In this document: piece after piece, positions 19,362-29,059 of the stretch
How the letters are laid out: every line of letters begins with the position of its first letter
Position numbering within the stretch: position 1 is the stretch's first letter
From: Ignavibacteriales bacterium
GTDB taxonomy: Bacteria; Bacteroidota; Ignavibacteria; T3Sed10-11
Length of the DNA: 64,000 nucleotides
Reading direction: 5' to 3'
Assembly (NCBI GenBank): GCA_003568415.1
Contig: PWXV01000336.1
Coordinates: 1-64,000, forward strand
Notes under the pieces: model-generated
What the model saw: the letters and a program-made list of their open reading frames with translations, nothing else
Databases searched by the model: none
Told to the model about the DNA's origin: nothing
Made by a program: the position numbers and the translations under genes

Positions 19362-19390
19362 ACTGAATTGTAATACTTCAGTCTTTTTTT
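19362..19390 (+). terminator. candidate rho-independent terminator downstream of the receptor
   Basis: ACTGAA-TTGTAATAC-TTCAGT then C and T7. Confidence 0.45.
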
Positions 19391-19529
19391 GTGTTTTTTG
19401 CCCAAACTGCACATTATTCGACAATATTGGTTGCAGACCGTAATGGCACACAATATGAGTCATTATTTCTTAGAAATAATAACCATATTAATACTATAAG
19501 TTTTTCAAATTACGTGGAGTGAAGAAATC

Positions 19530-22157
19530 ATGCTGCAGACCAGAAACCAAAATCAGCCGAAAGTAGATCAACTGCAGGAAGTTGCGGTCTACTTACGCCG
19601 TGCAGATAAATTGGTAAAAAACGGCAATTACAGCGATGCGCTTGAGGAAATTCAAAAAGCCCGGACTTATAATCCCAAAAACCTTTATGCGCTGGCGTAT
19701 GAAGAGAGGGTGCGTTCTATTATTTCTGCCCAGAAAAATAAAGGAGAGTCTTCGTCTGCAGCGTCCTCTGAGGATCTCGAGAAAATTTCCGATCGTGCTA
19801 TAGCTGAAGCGCAGAGAAGTGCCGATGTTGCAGCAAAACGTCAACAACGAATTGATAAAATTAAGCAAGAAGAAGAGGCGGCAAAAAAACTGGAAGAACA
19901 GCAACGGACTGCAATACGAAAGAAAGTGTACGATCTGTTGCTTAAAGCCCGTGAATACCATTCTAACCGGGAGTACAACCGCGCTCTTGATGAAATCGCC
20001 AGGATACATATGATAGATCCGTCGAATTCAAATGCAACTGAATTGGAAGAACGGATTCGAGCTGATCAGGATGCTTCGATTCGTGAAGCTGAAGCAGAAA
20101 GAAAACGTAAACAGCAAGAGGAAGAAAACAGGCGTAAAGAGTATTTGAAATCGGAACTCGAGCGGATTAAACGGGAAGATGAGGAGAAAAAACGCAAGGA
20201 AGAAGAAGCCCGACAAAAAGCACAAAAACAAAAAGTACAGCAACATCTAAAGCGTGCCCGAAAATTATGTGATGACGGCTATCTTGATGATGCTCTTGCA
20301 GAGCTTGCATTTGTCGTGGTTATCGATCCGCTGCATGAGGAGGTTCTTGATCTTGAACAACGGATACGGGAGATGGAGGAGGAGCAACAGGCAACTGAAA
20401 TAGAACGATTAGAACGAGAAAAGCATACACATAACCGGAGTAGAGAAGAAACCCAATCTCAAATACAAAAGCATATACGGAATGCGAAAACATTTATGCA
20501 AAAGAATGAATTTTCAGACGCACTCCGTGTTATATCCTCTGCATACGTTATAGATCCGTTAAATGAAGAATTACAGGAGTGTGAGGCTGAAATAATCAAA
20601 GCGCGTGATGCGTATCTGCAAGCTGAGGAGGAGAAAAAACGCAAGCAGGAGGAAGCACAACTCCGTAAACAAGAAGAGGAAATGCGCGAGCTTATCAAGA
20701 ATGCACAAGAGCGTGCACGTTCTGGTGAGGGGGTTCAGCAGGAAGAAAAAAGACGAGAAGCCAAAGAACGAATTGCAAGTTATCTTGCACACGCCCGTTC
20801 TTATCTCAAGAATGAACAATATGAAAGTGCACTCGGGGAAGTTGCTCTTGCCTTTGTTATTGATCCGTTTGATGAAGATATTAGCAAGCTTGAACAAGAG
20901 ATTATCGATGCACAGAATAAACGCCGTACCAGAGATAATATCGAGGAAGCAAAACAAAAATCTGTACCGGAGCAGACAACAACAAAAAGAGACAAAGAAG
21001 ATATTGAAGACAGAAAAGAACAGGAGGTTACTCCACAACAAAGTTCAGACGATGATACCACCAAACGTGCACAACGGGCTGCACGACATATTGCTGAAGC
21101 ACGGCGACTCAAGAAGCAAAAAGAATACCATAAAGCCCGCAACGAGTTAACCAAGGCGTTTATGCTCGATCCTCTTAATGACGAACTCTCTGATTTCGAG
21201 CAGGAATTGCAGCAAGAGTATGCAAAACAACAGGAAGAGGCTAAACGACTCAAAGCAACGCGGGCTTACGCGAACAGGGCCAAGCAATACCTCGCACAGG
21301 AAAATTTTGCAAAAGCACTGGAAGAGCTTGAAACCGGTTTGAAATCAAATCCCGGCGATCAAGAGTTGATCGAATTAAAGAAACGGATACAGGAAGCAGA
21401 AAAAAGATGGCGTGAAGTCGAGGAACTATGGGAGAAGGTGTCGACATCCGACCATCGAAGTATGCGTTCAGGTAATCCAAACTCGAAGAACCAGTACAAA
21501 GAAGCGCTCACGAATTATTATGCAAAGCTTGAAGAGACCGGTGTCAAGAGTGAACGTCGAAGGGAAGAAAAATCCACAAACGGTAAAGTCAAAACCAAAA
21601 AGGAAAAGAATGATTCCGAAGTTGTCGATATAGAAGAAGAAATCCGGAAAGTGTACGAATCGTGGCGACAGGAACAACAGGAAATCGAGCGGGGTGAACG
21701 TGAAGCAAAAATACAGGGACATATAAAACGGTCAAGAGAATTGCTGAAAAAGGAAGTATTCGATGAGGCACTTGCCGAAATTGCATATGCTAAAATGATC
21801 GATGATAAACGGAAAGACCTTGAAAAGCTTGAAAAAGATATTTGGAACACATGGAATGAGAAATCAAATAACAGTAAGGATAGCGTAAACAATACACCAT
21901 CTCACGGAAGTGATGTTGAGTCACAGGAGGAACGCAACATATCACTGCGGATTCATGTACGCGCTGCGGAAGAATTTGCCGAAAAAAAAGAATATACAAA
22001 AGCACTTGATGAAATAACAAAAGCGTATCTGATCGATCCACTCAATGAGGAAGTTGCAAGACTTGATAAACGGATTCGACATCTCCAGGGTAAAGGTACA
22101 GAAATGAAACAGCTCAAACTGGTATATCCCTCTGCAAAAGTAGTCGGTGGATATTGA
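19530..22157 (+). CDS. large charged coiled-coil / TPR-like repeat protein, 875 aa
   Basis: About nine copies of a ~42-aa helical repeat (e.g. HLKRARKLCDDGYLDDALAELAFVVVIDPLHEEVLDLEQRI, HIRNAKTFMQKNEFSDALRVISSAYVIDPLNEELQECEAEI) separated by K/E/Q/R-rich segments; no signal peptide. Confidence 0.85.
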   Translation: MLQTRNQNQPKVDQLQEVAVYLRRADKLVKNGNYSDALEEIQKARTYNPKNLYALAYEERVRSIISAQKNKGESSSAASSEDLEKISDRAIAEAQRSADVAAKRQQRIDKIKQEEEAAKKLEEQQRTAIRKKVYDLLLKAREYHSNREYNRALDEIARIHMIDPSNSNATELEERIRADQDASIREAEAERKRKQQEEENRRKEYLKSELERIKREDEEKKRKEEEARQKAQKQKVQQHLKRARKLCDDGYLDDALAELAFVVVIDPLHEEVLDLEQRIREMEEEQQATEIERLEREKHTHNRSREETQSQIQKHIRNAKTFMQKNEFSDALRVISSAYVIDPLNEELQECEAEIIKARDAYLQAEEEKKRKQEEAQLRKQEEEMRELIKNAQERARSGEGVQQEEKRREAKERIASYLAHARSYLKNEQYESALGEVALAFVIDPFDEDISKLEQEIIDAQNKRRTRDNIEEAKQKSVPEQTTTKRDKEDIEDRKEQEVTPQQSSDDDTTKRAQRAARHIAEARRLKKQKEYHKARNELTKAFMLDPLNDELSDFEQELQQEYAKQQEEAKRLKATRAYANRAKQYLAQENFAKALEELETGLKSNPGDQELIELKKRIQEAEKRWREVEELWEKVSTSDHRSMRSGNPNSKNQYKEALTNYYAKLEETGVKSERRREEKSTNGKVKTKKEKNDSEVVDIEEEIRKVYESWRQEQQEIERGEREAKIQGHIKRSRELLKKEVFDEALAEIAYAKMIDDKRKDLEKLEKDIWNTWNEKSNNSKDSVNNTPSHGSDVESQEERNISLRIHVRAAEEFAEKKEYTKALDEITKAYLIDPLNEEVARLDKRIRHLQGKGTEMKQLKLVYPSAKVVGGY

Positions 22158-22173
22158 AAAAGGAGTTGTGTAG

Positions 22174-23430
22174 ATGAAAAAAAATGAGCAAGCATTACAC
22201 GAAGTAATTTCGGCACATCTCAGCGAATGCAAAAAATATATAGAAGCTGAGGTGTATTACAAAGCGTTGGCGGCTATTAAGAATGCTAAGTATGCTGACC
22301 CTCGTAATATATATATTATAGCGCTCGAGAAGCAGGTCGAATTGTTATCAGACCTGAGTAAAAAGCGGCCGGCATCAGATGCAAATAAGAAAGAAGTCCG
22401 TGAGACTATACCTGAGATAATCCGCCGTGCAATTGATGACACGAGCAAACGTGAGGCGATGAAATCGAAGAAGAATCAGAATGATAATGAGAACGAAACT
22501 TCGAGTGATCCAATGGAACTCGAACGTAATCTCGCTATGAAGAAACTTAAAAATCAGTTTGTGAAGCTGGCCGAAGAATTTATTGACAAGGGAGATTACC
22601 AAAGTGCACTCGAAGAAATCCGGCGAATCTTTATTGTCGATCCGGATAATAAAACCGCCAAAGAACTCGAAAAGAAAATACAAACACTTGTCAGTTACCA
22701 TTCAACCGATGACTTAGAAGAGCCACCGGAATCAAAGAAAAAGAAGAAAAAGAGATTTTCAATCGGTAGAGTTGCACCGTGGGCTATTGTACTACTAATT
22801 CTGGGAAATATAATTGTTTTTTATCAAACATCTATGATATCTGGCCGCGATACGGAGGGTGATGGATTTGCGTACTCATCTTATTCCGAGAATATGGTTA
22901 CCGATTCCCAAACCCGTGCTTCGGAAGAATATCAGGAGATGTCGGACACAGAATCATACTCATCACAGTCTTCAACCACGCTGCCTGATGCCGTAACTGA
23001 CTATCGGGAGGTAGTTCCCGTAGCTGACGATACATCAGAGGAGGATGATGAGTATGAATACACGAATGATACCACCACGTTAGACGAGTCTGCCATAGCT
23101 GATCTCACGGTTGAAGAGAGCGAAGCAGAAGCGGGCTCCCTAACCCCGCGTGTTACCGTTGATAAACCTGATATAACAGTACAAATTCAGGAGCCCGAGT
23201 ATCCGGCTGAAGCGCTTGATCTCGGGATTGAGGGTGAGGTAATCATTCGTGTAAGATATAATGCCTCTGGGACTGTCAATGCATCTTTCGTAGAAAGCAC
23301 CGATCATCCATTATTATCCGACTCCGCACTAGAATCGGCACGTCAATCGATTTTCTCACCTGCAGATACGATTATTTTAGAAGAGGGAGAATGGGTGAGT
23401 ATTCCGTACCGTTTTCATCTTGGGCGTTAG
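22174..23430 (+). CDS. TonB-family protein with cytoplasmic N-terminal repeat domain
   Basis: Two N-terminal repeats (AHLSECKKYIEAEVYYKALAAIKNAKYADPRN; KLAEEFIDKGDYQSALEEIRRIFIVDPDN), K-rich stretch, one TM (PWAIVLLILGNIIVFYQTSMI), acidic linker, TonB C-terminal domain (PEYPAEALDLGIEGEVIIRVRYNASGTVNASFVESTDHPLLSDSALESARQSIFSPA). Confidence 0.88.
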   Translation: MKKNEQALHEVISAHLSECKKYIEAEVYYKALAAIKNAKYADPRNIYIIALEKQVELLSDLSKKRPASDANKKEVRETIPEIIRRAIDDTSKREAMKSKKNQNDNENETSSDPMELERNLAMKKLKNQFVKLAEEFIDKGDYQSALEEIRRIFIVDPDNKTAKELEKKIQTLVSYHSTDDLEEPPESKKKKKKRFSIGRVAPWAIVLLILGNIIVFYQTSMISGRDTEGDGFAYSSYSENMVTDSQTRASEEYQEMSDTESYSSQSSTTLPDAVTDYREVVPVADDTSEEDDEYEYTNDTTTLDESAIADLTVEESEAEAGSLTPRVTVDKPDITVQIQEPEYPAEALDLGIEGEVIIRVRYNASGTVNASFVESTDHPLLSDSALESARQSIFSPADTIILEEGEWVSIPYRFHLGR

Positions 23431-23433
23431 TAG

Positions 23434-23491
23434 ATTGCTATTTGCGGATTATTTTATTATCTTTTACCAATTATAACAAATAGCAATTTTT
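23434..23491 (+). terminator. candidate terminator after the TonB-like gene
   Basis: ATTGCTATTTG (23434-23444) / CAAATAGCAAT (23477-23487), followed by T run. Confidence 0.45.
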
Positions 23492-23516
23492 AACCTATTT
23501 TGAGGTATTGACGCTT

Positions 23517-23759
23517 ATGAAGGCAGGTATTCACCCTGAATATACTCCAACTGTAGTGACGTGTGTATGTGGCAATACATTTACAACACGATCGACACAT
23601 AGCAATTTAAAATTGGAGATTTGCTCAGCATGCCACCCATTTTTTACTGGTAAACAGAAACTTGTCGATTCGGCAGGGCGTGTTGAAAAATTCCGCAGGA
23701 AATATGGGAAAAAGACCGAATCAAAAACAGAGACTGCGGATACATCCGCGTCTTCATAA
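23517..23759 (+). CDS. rpmE: 50S ribosomal protein L31
   Basis: [65 protein letters not shown]+ type bL31. ATG at 23517 preferred to TTG at 23508. Confidence 0.95.
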   Translation: MKAGIHPEYTPTVVTCVCGNTFTTRSTHSNLKLEICSACHPFFTGKQKLVDSAGRVEKFRRKYGKKTESKTETADTSASS

Positions 23760-23770
23760 TTTTGTTGGAG

Positions 23771-23807
23771 AAAAAACGGAATGTATTTGTATGCATTCCG
23801 TTTTTTT
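23771..23807 (+). terminator. rho-independent terminator of rpmE
   Basis: AAAAACGGAATG-TATTTGTATG-CATTCCGTTTTTTT. Confidence 0.9.
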
Positions 23808-23862
23808 GTTTTATTAATACCTGTAGATTCCCCGACCAAACCATCACATCAGGATTTTACCC

Positions 23863-25101
23863 TTGCAACTTGTCATTGTTGAAGATACAGGATATCGTAA
23901 TTTCTTACCTTTAACCGCAACCCGGCCGGTGTTCAATCTTATATGCGGTTCACTTTCATTAGCCGACCGGATAAAACGATATATAACACATAAAAGTACA
24001 TTTTATATTATTCGTGATGAACTTCAGGACGTTTTTCTGGAACAGTATCCGGGGGTATCGGTTAATAAAAAAGCAAACGGCGGGGTATTGTATGTCAATG
24101 GCAGAGTGTTATGGGATGGCGAGCTGACAAAAACCGTTAAAAAAGCCATTCGGTCACAGAATAAGAAATTTATTTTTCGATCAGGTGATGATTGGGTTGC
24201 ACTATATACCGATGATTCTGAGAATTTATCATATGAGATTTTTAATACACAGCCAGTACCGTCGCAGGATGAATTTGAAGAGCAGCAGGTACAGGCGCGT
24301 ATTATAACATATCCATGGGATATCATTGATGAAAATGGTGGATGTATACAGGAAGATTTTGCATTCCGATCAAAGAGAATCAAAAAGAAAATACAGGGAA
24401 AGATTCATACCGGCTCCGTTCTCACAAAAAAGAAAGATATAGTAATTGGAAAAAACACTGTTGTGAGTCCGTTTGTTGTCATTGATGCAACAAAAGGTCC
24501 GGTTATTATTGAACAAGATGTGACCATAGAGCCTCACACATATCTGCAGGGTCCATTATGGATTAATAATGAAACGATTGTGAAATCAGGAGCAAGAATA
24601 TACGGGGGAACATCAATTGGATTTAACTGCAGGGCGGCCGGTGAAATTGTATCTTCGATAATGCATAGTTTTAGCAATAAAGCACATGAAGGATTTCTCG
24701 GGCATTCTTATATTGGACAATGGATAAATATTGGAGCTGATACCAACAACAGCAATCTGAAAAATGATTACGGTTCGATACGTGTTATGATCAACGGCAC
24801 TCCAGTTGAATCCGGCAAACAATTTTTTGGTATGGTTATGGGTGATCATAGTCGTACGGCTATTAACACAATGATCAATACCGGAACATTTATCGGTGTA
24901 GCGTGTAATATATTCGGAGCAAATTTCCCGCAGAAATATATACCTGATTTTTCGTGGGGCGGTGCGGATTTTATCCGCAGGTATCAGTTTGATAAATTTC
25001 TCACAAATGCTCAAGCTATGACAGCGCGGCGGGGTGTTATACTCTCGGATTCTGAAATCACATTACTGCGAAAAATATATGAGTCAAGAAAAACAGAATA
25101 A
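23863..25101 (+). CDS. putative sugar nucleotidyltransferase (GlmU-like, left-handed beta-helix C-terminus; TTG start)
   Basis: LTATRPVFNLICGSLSLADRIKRY...; hexapeptide-like region VVSPFVVIDATKGPVIIEQDVTIEPHTYLQGPLWI; SIMHSFSNKAHEGFLGHSYIGQWINIGADTNNSNLKNDYGSI. Confidence 0.85.
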   Translation: MQLVIVEDTGYRNFLPLTATRPVFNLICGSLSLADRIKRYITHKSTFYIIRDELQDVFLEQYPGVSVNKKANGGVLYVNGRVLWDGELTKTVKKAIRSQNKKFIFRSGDDWVALYTDDSENLSYEIFNTQPVPSQDEFEEQQVQARIITYPWDIIDENGGCIQEDFAFRSKRIKKKIQGKIHTGSVLTKKKDIVIGKNTVVSPFVVIDATKGPVIIEQDVTIEPHTYLQGPLWINNETIVKSGARIYGGTSIGFNCRAAGEIVSSIMHSFSNKAHEGFLGHSYIGQWINIGADTNNSNLKNDYGSIRVMINGTPVESGKQFFGMVMGDHSRTAINTMINTGTFIGVACNIFGANFPQKYIPDFSWGGADFIRRYQFDKFLTNAQAMTARRGVILSDSEITLLRKIYESRKTE

Positions 25102-26470
25102 AACAAAAGAGACCGGTGAAAGTAAATCAGCAGGACAACTTTTTCATGGGGCGCGCGGTCTGGCGGTAAAGATATTGAACCGTGTCGAGCGAACCGACGC
25201 ATATCTCGATAAACTTGTAAATAATGAGCTTCGTTCACACGAATTATCCGATCAGGATAAGGGGTTGCTCAATGAGCTTGTTACCGGTGTTGTACGGTGG
25301 CAAATAAAGCTCGATTGGGTCTTGAATGGATTTTACCGCGGCAATTTTCCCAAAGCGGACGTCAATGTGAAGAATGCGATGCGTGTCGCATTGTATCAGC
25401 TTATGTTTCTTGACCGGATTCCGCATCACGCAGCGGTGAATGAAGCCGTAGAATTTGTAAAACGATTACGAAATGAACGATACGCCGGTATTGTTAACGG
25501 TGTATTACGGAATATCGAACGGCACCTGCACGAGATCCGGTATCCTGATAGAAATGAAACGCTTGAACATTATCTCTCTGTATTTCATGCGCATCCGATA
25601 TGGATGGTAAAACGGTGGCTGGAACGTTACGGTGAAGAGCAAACCGAAAAATTACTTATAGCAAACAATCAAAAGCCGCCGTTGACAATCAGGATAAATA
25701 AAATTAAAATTCAACCCGCAGAATTTATATCATTACTTGATAAAGAAGGGTTCGACTATACACCATCCTCATATCTTGATTATTATGTCCACCTCCAGGG
25801 TGCGAGTGGTATGGCTCAGCTTGATTTATTCAGGAAAGGTTATTTTTCAATTCAGGATGAGAGTGCCGGATTAGCCGGTAAACTTCTGGACCCAAAACCA
25901 CACGAACGAATTATCGATCTGTGTTCTGCGCCCGGTGGTAAAGCTATGCATCTCGCAGAAATGATGAACAATACCGGAGAGGTTATCGCTGTTGAGAAAT
26001 ATCCGGCGCGGGCCGATTTAATAAAAAGTGCAGCTGAACGGCTTGGAGTAACAAATATAAAAATTGTTGCTGAGGATGCTAATTCATTTGATGCGGCGAT
26101 TGCAGACCGTGTCATAGTCGATGTACCGTGCACGGGTCTGGGGGTGGTACGTAAGAAGCCGGACATTAAATTGAAGCGGGATGTATCCGACATTCCAAAA
26201 CTGACAAAATTGCAATATATTTTGCTGGTTAAAGCTGCTTCATTAACCAAACCCGGCGGCATTCTCGTATACAGTACCTGTACCATCGAACCCGATGAAA
26301 ATGAAGCAATTGTGCAACGATTTCTCGAAAATAATAAGAATTTTGCGATCGACGATCCAACATCATTCGTTAATAAAGATTTTATAACCGGGCGAAAAAC
26401 AGTAGAAACCTATCCACATATGCATACTATGGATGGTTCTTTTGCTGCCCGTCTCAAGCGACTCTATTAG
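25079..26470 (+). CDS. rsmB: 16S rRNA (cytosine-C5)-methyltransferase RsmB (start refined from 25034)
   Basis: NusB-like N-terminus; IIDLCSAPGGKAMHLAEMM, VDVPCTGLGVVRKKPDIK, LVYSTCTIEPDENEAIV. Confidence 0.92.
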   Translation: MSQEKQNKTKETGESKSAGQLFHGARGLAVKILNRVERTDAYLDKLVNNELRSHELSDQDKGLLNELVTGVVRWQIKLDWVLNGFYRGNFPKADVNVKNAMRVALYQLMFLDRIPHHAAVNEAVEFVKRLRNERYAGIVNGVLRNIERHLHEIRYPDRNETLEHYLSVFHAHPIWMVKRWLERYGEEQTEKLLIANNQKPPLTIRINKIKIQPAEFISLLDKEGFDYTPSSYLDYYVHLQGASGMAQLDLFRKGYFSIQDESAGLAGKLLDPKPHERIIDLCSAPGGKAMHLAEMMNNTGEVIAVEKYPARADLIKSAAERLGVTNIKIVAEDANSFDAAIADRVIVDVPCTGLGVVRKKPDIKLKRDVSDIPKLTKLQYILLVKAASLTKPGGILVYSTCTIEPDENEAIVQRFLENNKNFAIDDPTSFVNKDFITGRKTVETYPHMHTMDGSFAARLKRLY

Positions 26471-26491
26471 GAAAACGAAACGGAGTAAATT

Positions 26492-27733
26492 ATGAGTACA
26501 ATGAAAGCAGTTATAAAACCACGACCTAATCCGGGAAAGGAATGGAAGAAAGGATTCGATTTGATCGACCGCCCTGTCCCGGAAATTACCAATCAAACAG
26601 ATGTAAAATTCAAAGTTACGGCTGCTGCAGTGTGTGGCACCGATGTCGGTATATATAATTCTAAAGACTCTTTGCGTGATTCGATGCAAGGAATAGAATA
26701 TGATAAAGTAACTGTCGGTCATGAGTTTTGCGGAAAAATTGTTGAAGCCGGGAAAGAAGCATGTGATTTACTTGCCCATAAAGTTGTTAATACATTCAAG
26801 AACGGTGGAGAAAAATATGTGCCGGAAGTTTTCAGAGGCAAATCGGTTTCAGAATTAAATTCAATGACGAATTTCATCGATCTGATTAATGAGCATTTAA
26901 ATGCTACTGCAGAGATGCACGTTACGTGCGGTACCTGCGTGCAATGCCGGCAAAATGACAAACATGTTTGTAAAAATACTATTATCAAGGGAATCCATGA
27001 AGATGGGAGTTTTACATCATATCTTACCGTCCCGGCAGAGAACGTTCTCCTCTTCGGGCAGCATGAGATCCCGCCCGATATAATTGCATTCATGGATGCA
27101 ATCGGTAATGCAACGCATACCGTTGAGGCTGCCGATGTGAAAGGAAAGCGTGTTGCTGTTCTGGGATGTGGGGTGCAGGGATTGATGGCGGTTGCAGTTG
27201 CAAAATATGCCGGCGCGGAGAAAATATATGCGACCGACGTTTCACACGGAATGTTCACCGCCGAGAAACTTGAGCAATCACGGTTTAAACTTGCACGGGA
27301 TTTCGGTGCTGATTATACCTTTAATGTTGCGATTGACGATGAAAAGGAACGTTTCTATCAGACCGTGCTGGATGAATCTGAAGGTGCGGGTGTCGATGCA
27401 GTTCTTGAAATGTCCGGAAATTACAAAGCATATGAAGATGCGTTCAAGGTTGTCAGGATGGGAGGGATGTTGGCACTGTTGGGAATTCCCGGTGGTAAAA
27501 TGGTGGTTGATTTCTCAAAGGATATCATATTCCGCGGTGTAACAGTGCACGGTGTGATTGGCCGGCGGGTGTTTGAAACCTGGGATATGATGCGGGTTAT
27601 TTTACGCGAAGGATTAGCACAAAAATTTATCGATTCCGGATTTATAACCCATGACATTCCGCTTGAGGAAGTAGATAAGGGTATTAATGCACTTGCAAAC
27701 GGTGAGGCATTAAAAGTATTATTACGACCATAG
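26492..27733 (+). CDS. tdh: zinc-dependent MDR dehydrogenase, probable L-threonine 3-dehydrogenase
   Basis: [62 protein letters not shown]; next to kbl. Carries an unusual insertion. Confidence 0.8.
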   Translation: MSTMKAVIKPRPNPGKEWKKGFDLIDRPVPEITNQTDVKFKVTAAAVCGTDVGIYNSKDSLRDSMQGIEYDKVTVGHEFCGKIVEAGKEACDLLAHKVVNTFKNGGEKYVPEVFRGKSVSELNSMTNFIDLINEHLNATAEMHVTCGTCVQCRQNDKHVCKNTIIKGIHEDGSFTSYLTVPAENVLLFGQHEIPPDIIAFMDAIGNATHTVEAADVKGKRVAVLGCGVQGLMAVAVAKYAGAEKIYATDVSHGMFTAEKLEQSRFKLARDFGADYTFNVAIDDEKERFYQTVLDESEGAGVDAVLEMSGNYKAYEDAFKVVRMGGMLALLGIPGGKMVVDFSKDIIFRGVTVHGVIGRRVFETWDMMRVILREGLAQKFIDSGFITHDIPLEEVDKGINALANGEALKVLLRP

Positions 27734-27758
27734 AATAACTATTGGAGGAACAATTATC

Positions 27759-28976
27759 GTGGAAGCATATACCAAAATTATAACTGATGAACTTCAACGA
27801 CTGGAGGAAACAAAGACTTTTAAATATGAAACTCCGTTAAGCAGCCCGCAAAAAGGAGTTGTCAGGGTAAATGGCCGGGAAGTTGTTATGCTCGCATCAA
27901 ATAATTACCTGGGATTATCTGACCATCCCGTTGTAAAAGAAGCAGCTATTGAAGGAATTAAAAAATATGGCTACGGTGTGGCGAGTGTTCGTTTTATATG
28001 CGGTACACAGGATATTCATCTTGAGCTCGAAAAGAAAATATCCAAATTTGTCGGCTGTGAGGATACCATATTATTCTCATCTTGTTTTGCTGCGAACGAG
28101 GGATTTTTCCCATCATTAACGAATGAAAAACTGGGGTATGAATCGTATCAGGACGTGTTCTATAGTGATAGATTAAATCACGCCAGTATTATCGATGGAC
28201 AGCGATTGTGTAAATCGAGTACTACCGTAAAGCGGATTTATGAACACGCCGATACCGATCATCTGCAAACACTCCTTGAAGAAGATAAGAATAATGATTA
28301 TCGCTTTAAAATCATCGCAACCGATGGTGTGTTCAGTATGGAAGGTGATCTCGCCCCACTCCCACGGCTTGTTGAATTAGCTCGAGAATATAATGCACTA
28401 TTATTCGTTGACGATTCACACGCAATCGGCGTGTTGGGAGAAAACGGGCGTGGAACACCGGAAGCAACAGGTACACTGGGGAAGATTGATGTCCTGACCG
28501 GTACCCTGGGAAAAGGTATCGGAGGTGCTGCGGGCGGATACATTAGCGGTAGTAATGCAATGATAGAATATTTACGACAAAAATCGCGTCCCTATACGTT
28601 TTCGAATTCACTACCACCCGCGATTATTTTCGGCGCAATGGCTGCCTTTGATTTGTTATCAGAAGATAGCTCACTTGTTGCCAAGTTACACCAAAACACA
28701 TCATATTTCAGAGAAGAAATAAAAAACCTTGGTTATACGATCATCGAAGGTACTCATCCTATTGTTGCTATAATGCTCGGTGAGGCACCGCTGGCAATGG
28801 ATATGAGTAAAGAACTGCTGAATGAAGGTGTTTATATAAAAGGATTGTGGTTCCCGGTTGTGCCGCGTGGAGAAGCCCGTTTGCGGGCACAAATATCTGC
28901 TGCATTATCGCGTGAAGATATTGATCGTGCTCTTGAAGCATTTGAGCGGACTGGCAAAAAACTCGGGGTACTTTAA
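27759..28976 (+). CDS. kbl: glycine C-acetyltransferase (2-amino-3-ketobutyrate CoA ligase)
   Basis: [85 protein letters not shown]; alpha-oxoamine synthase family. Confidence 0.92.
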   Translation: MEAYTKIITDELQRLEETKTFKYETPLSSPQKGVVRVNGREVVMLASNNYLGLSDHPVVKEAAIEGIKKYGYGVASVRFICGTQDIHLELEKKISKFVGCEDTILFSSCFAANEGFFPSLTNEKLGYESYQDVFYSDRLNHASIIDGQRLCKSSTTVKRIYEHADTDHLQTLLEEDKNNDYRFKIIATDGVFSMEGDLAPLPRLVELAREYNALLFVDDSHAIGVLGENGRGTPEATGTLGKIDVLTGTLGKGIGGAAGGYISGSNAMIEYLRQKSRPYTFSNSLPPAIIFGAMAAFDLLSEDSSLVAKLHQNTSYFREEIKNLGYTIIEGTHPIVAIMLGEAPLAMDMSKELLNEGVYIKGLWFPVVPRGEARLRAQISAALSREDIDRALEAFERTGKKLGVL

Positions 28977-29059
28977 ATAATCTGTAACGGAACGATAGCA
29001 TTTTTTTAATCGTTATTCCAATACATATTTTTATTTGTTTCATTTGATTCTAATTACTT

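Noticed and set aside
20571-21041. Long antisense ORFs (also 19593-20009, 20801-21253, 21518-21892) opposite the repeat protein
   Set aside because: K/E-rich coding sequence produces long F/S/L-rich antisense frames; not credible genes.
26719-27258. 179-aa minus ORF opposite tdh
   Set aside because: Shadow ORF of a clear MDR dehydrogenase gene.
28977-29059. Possible terminator between kbl and mrp (GGAACGAT...ATCGTTATTCC)
   Set aside because: Arms differ by a 3-nt gap; too weak to call.
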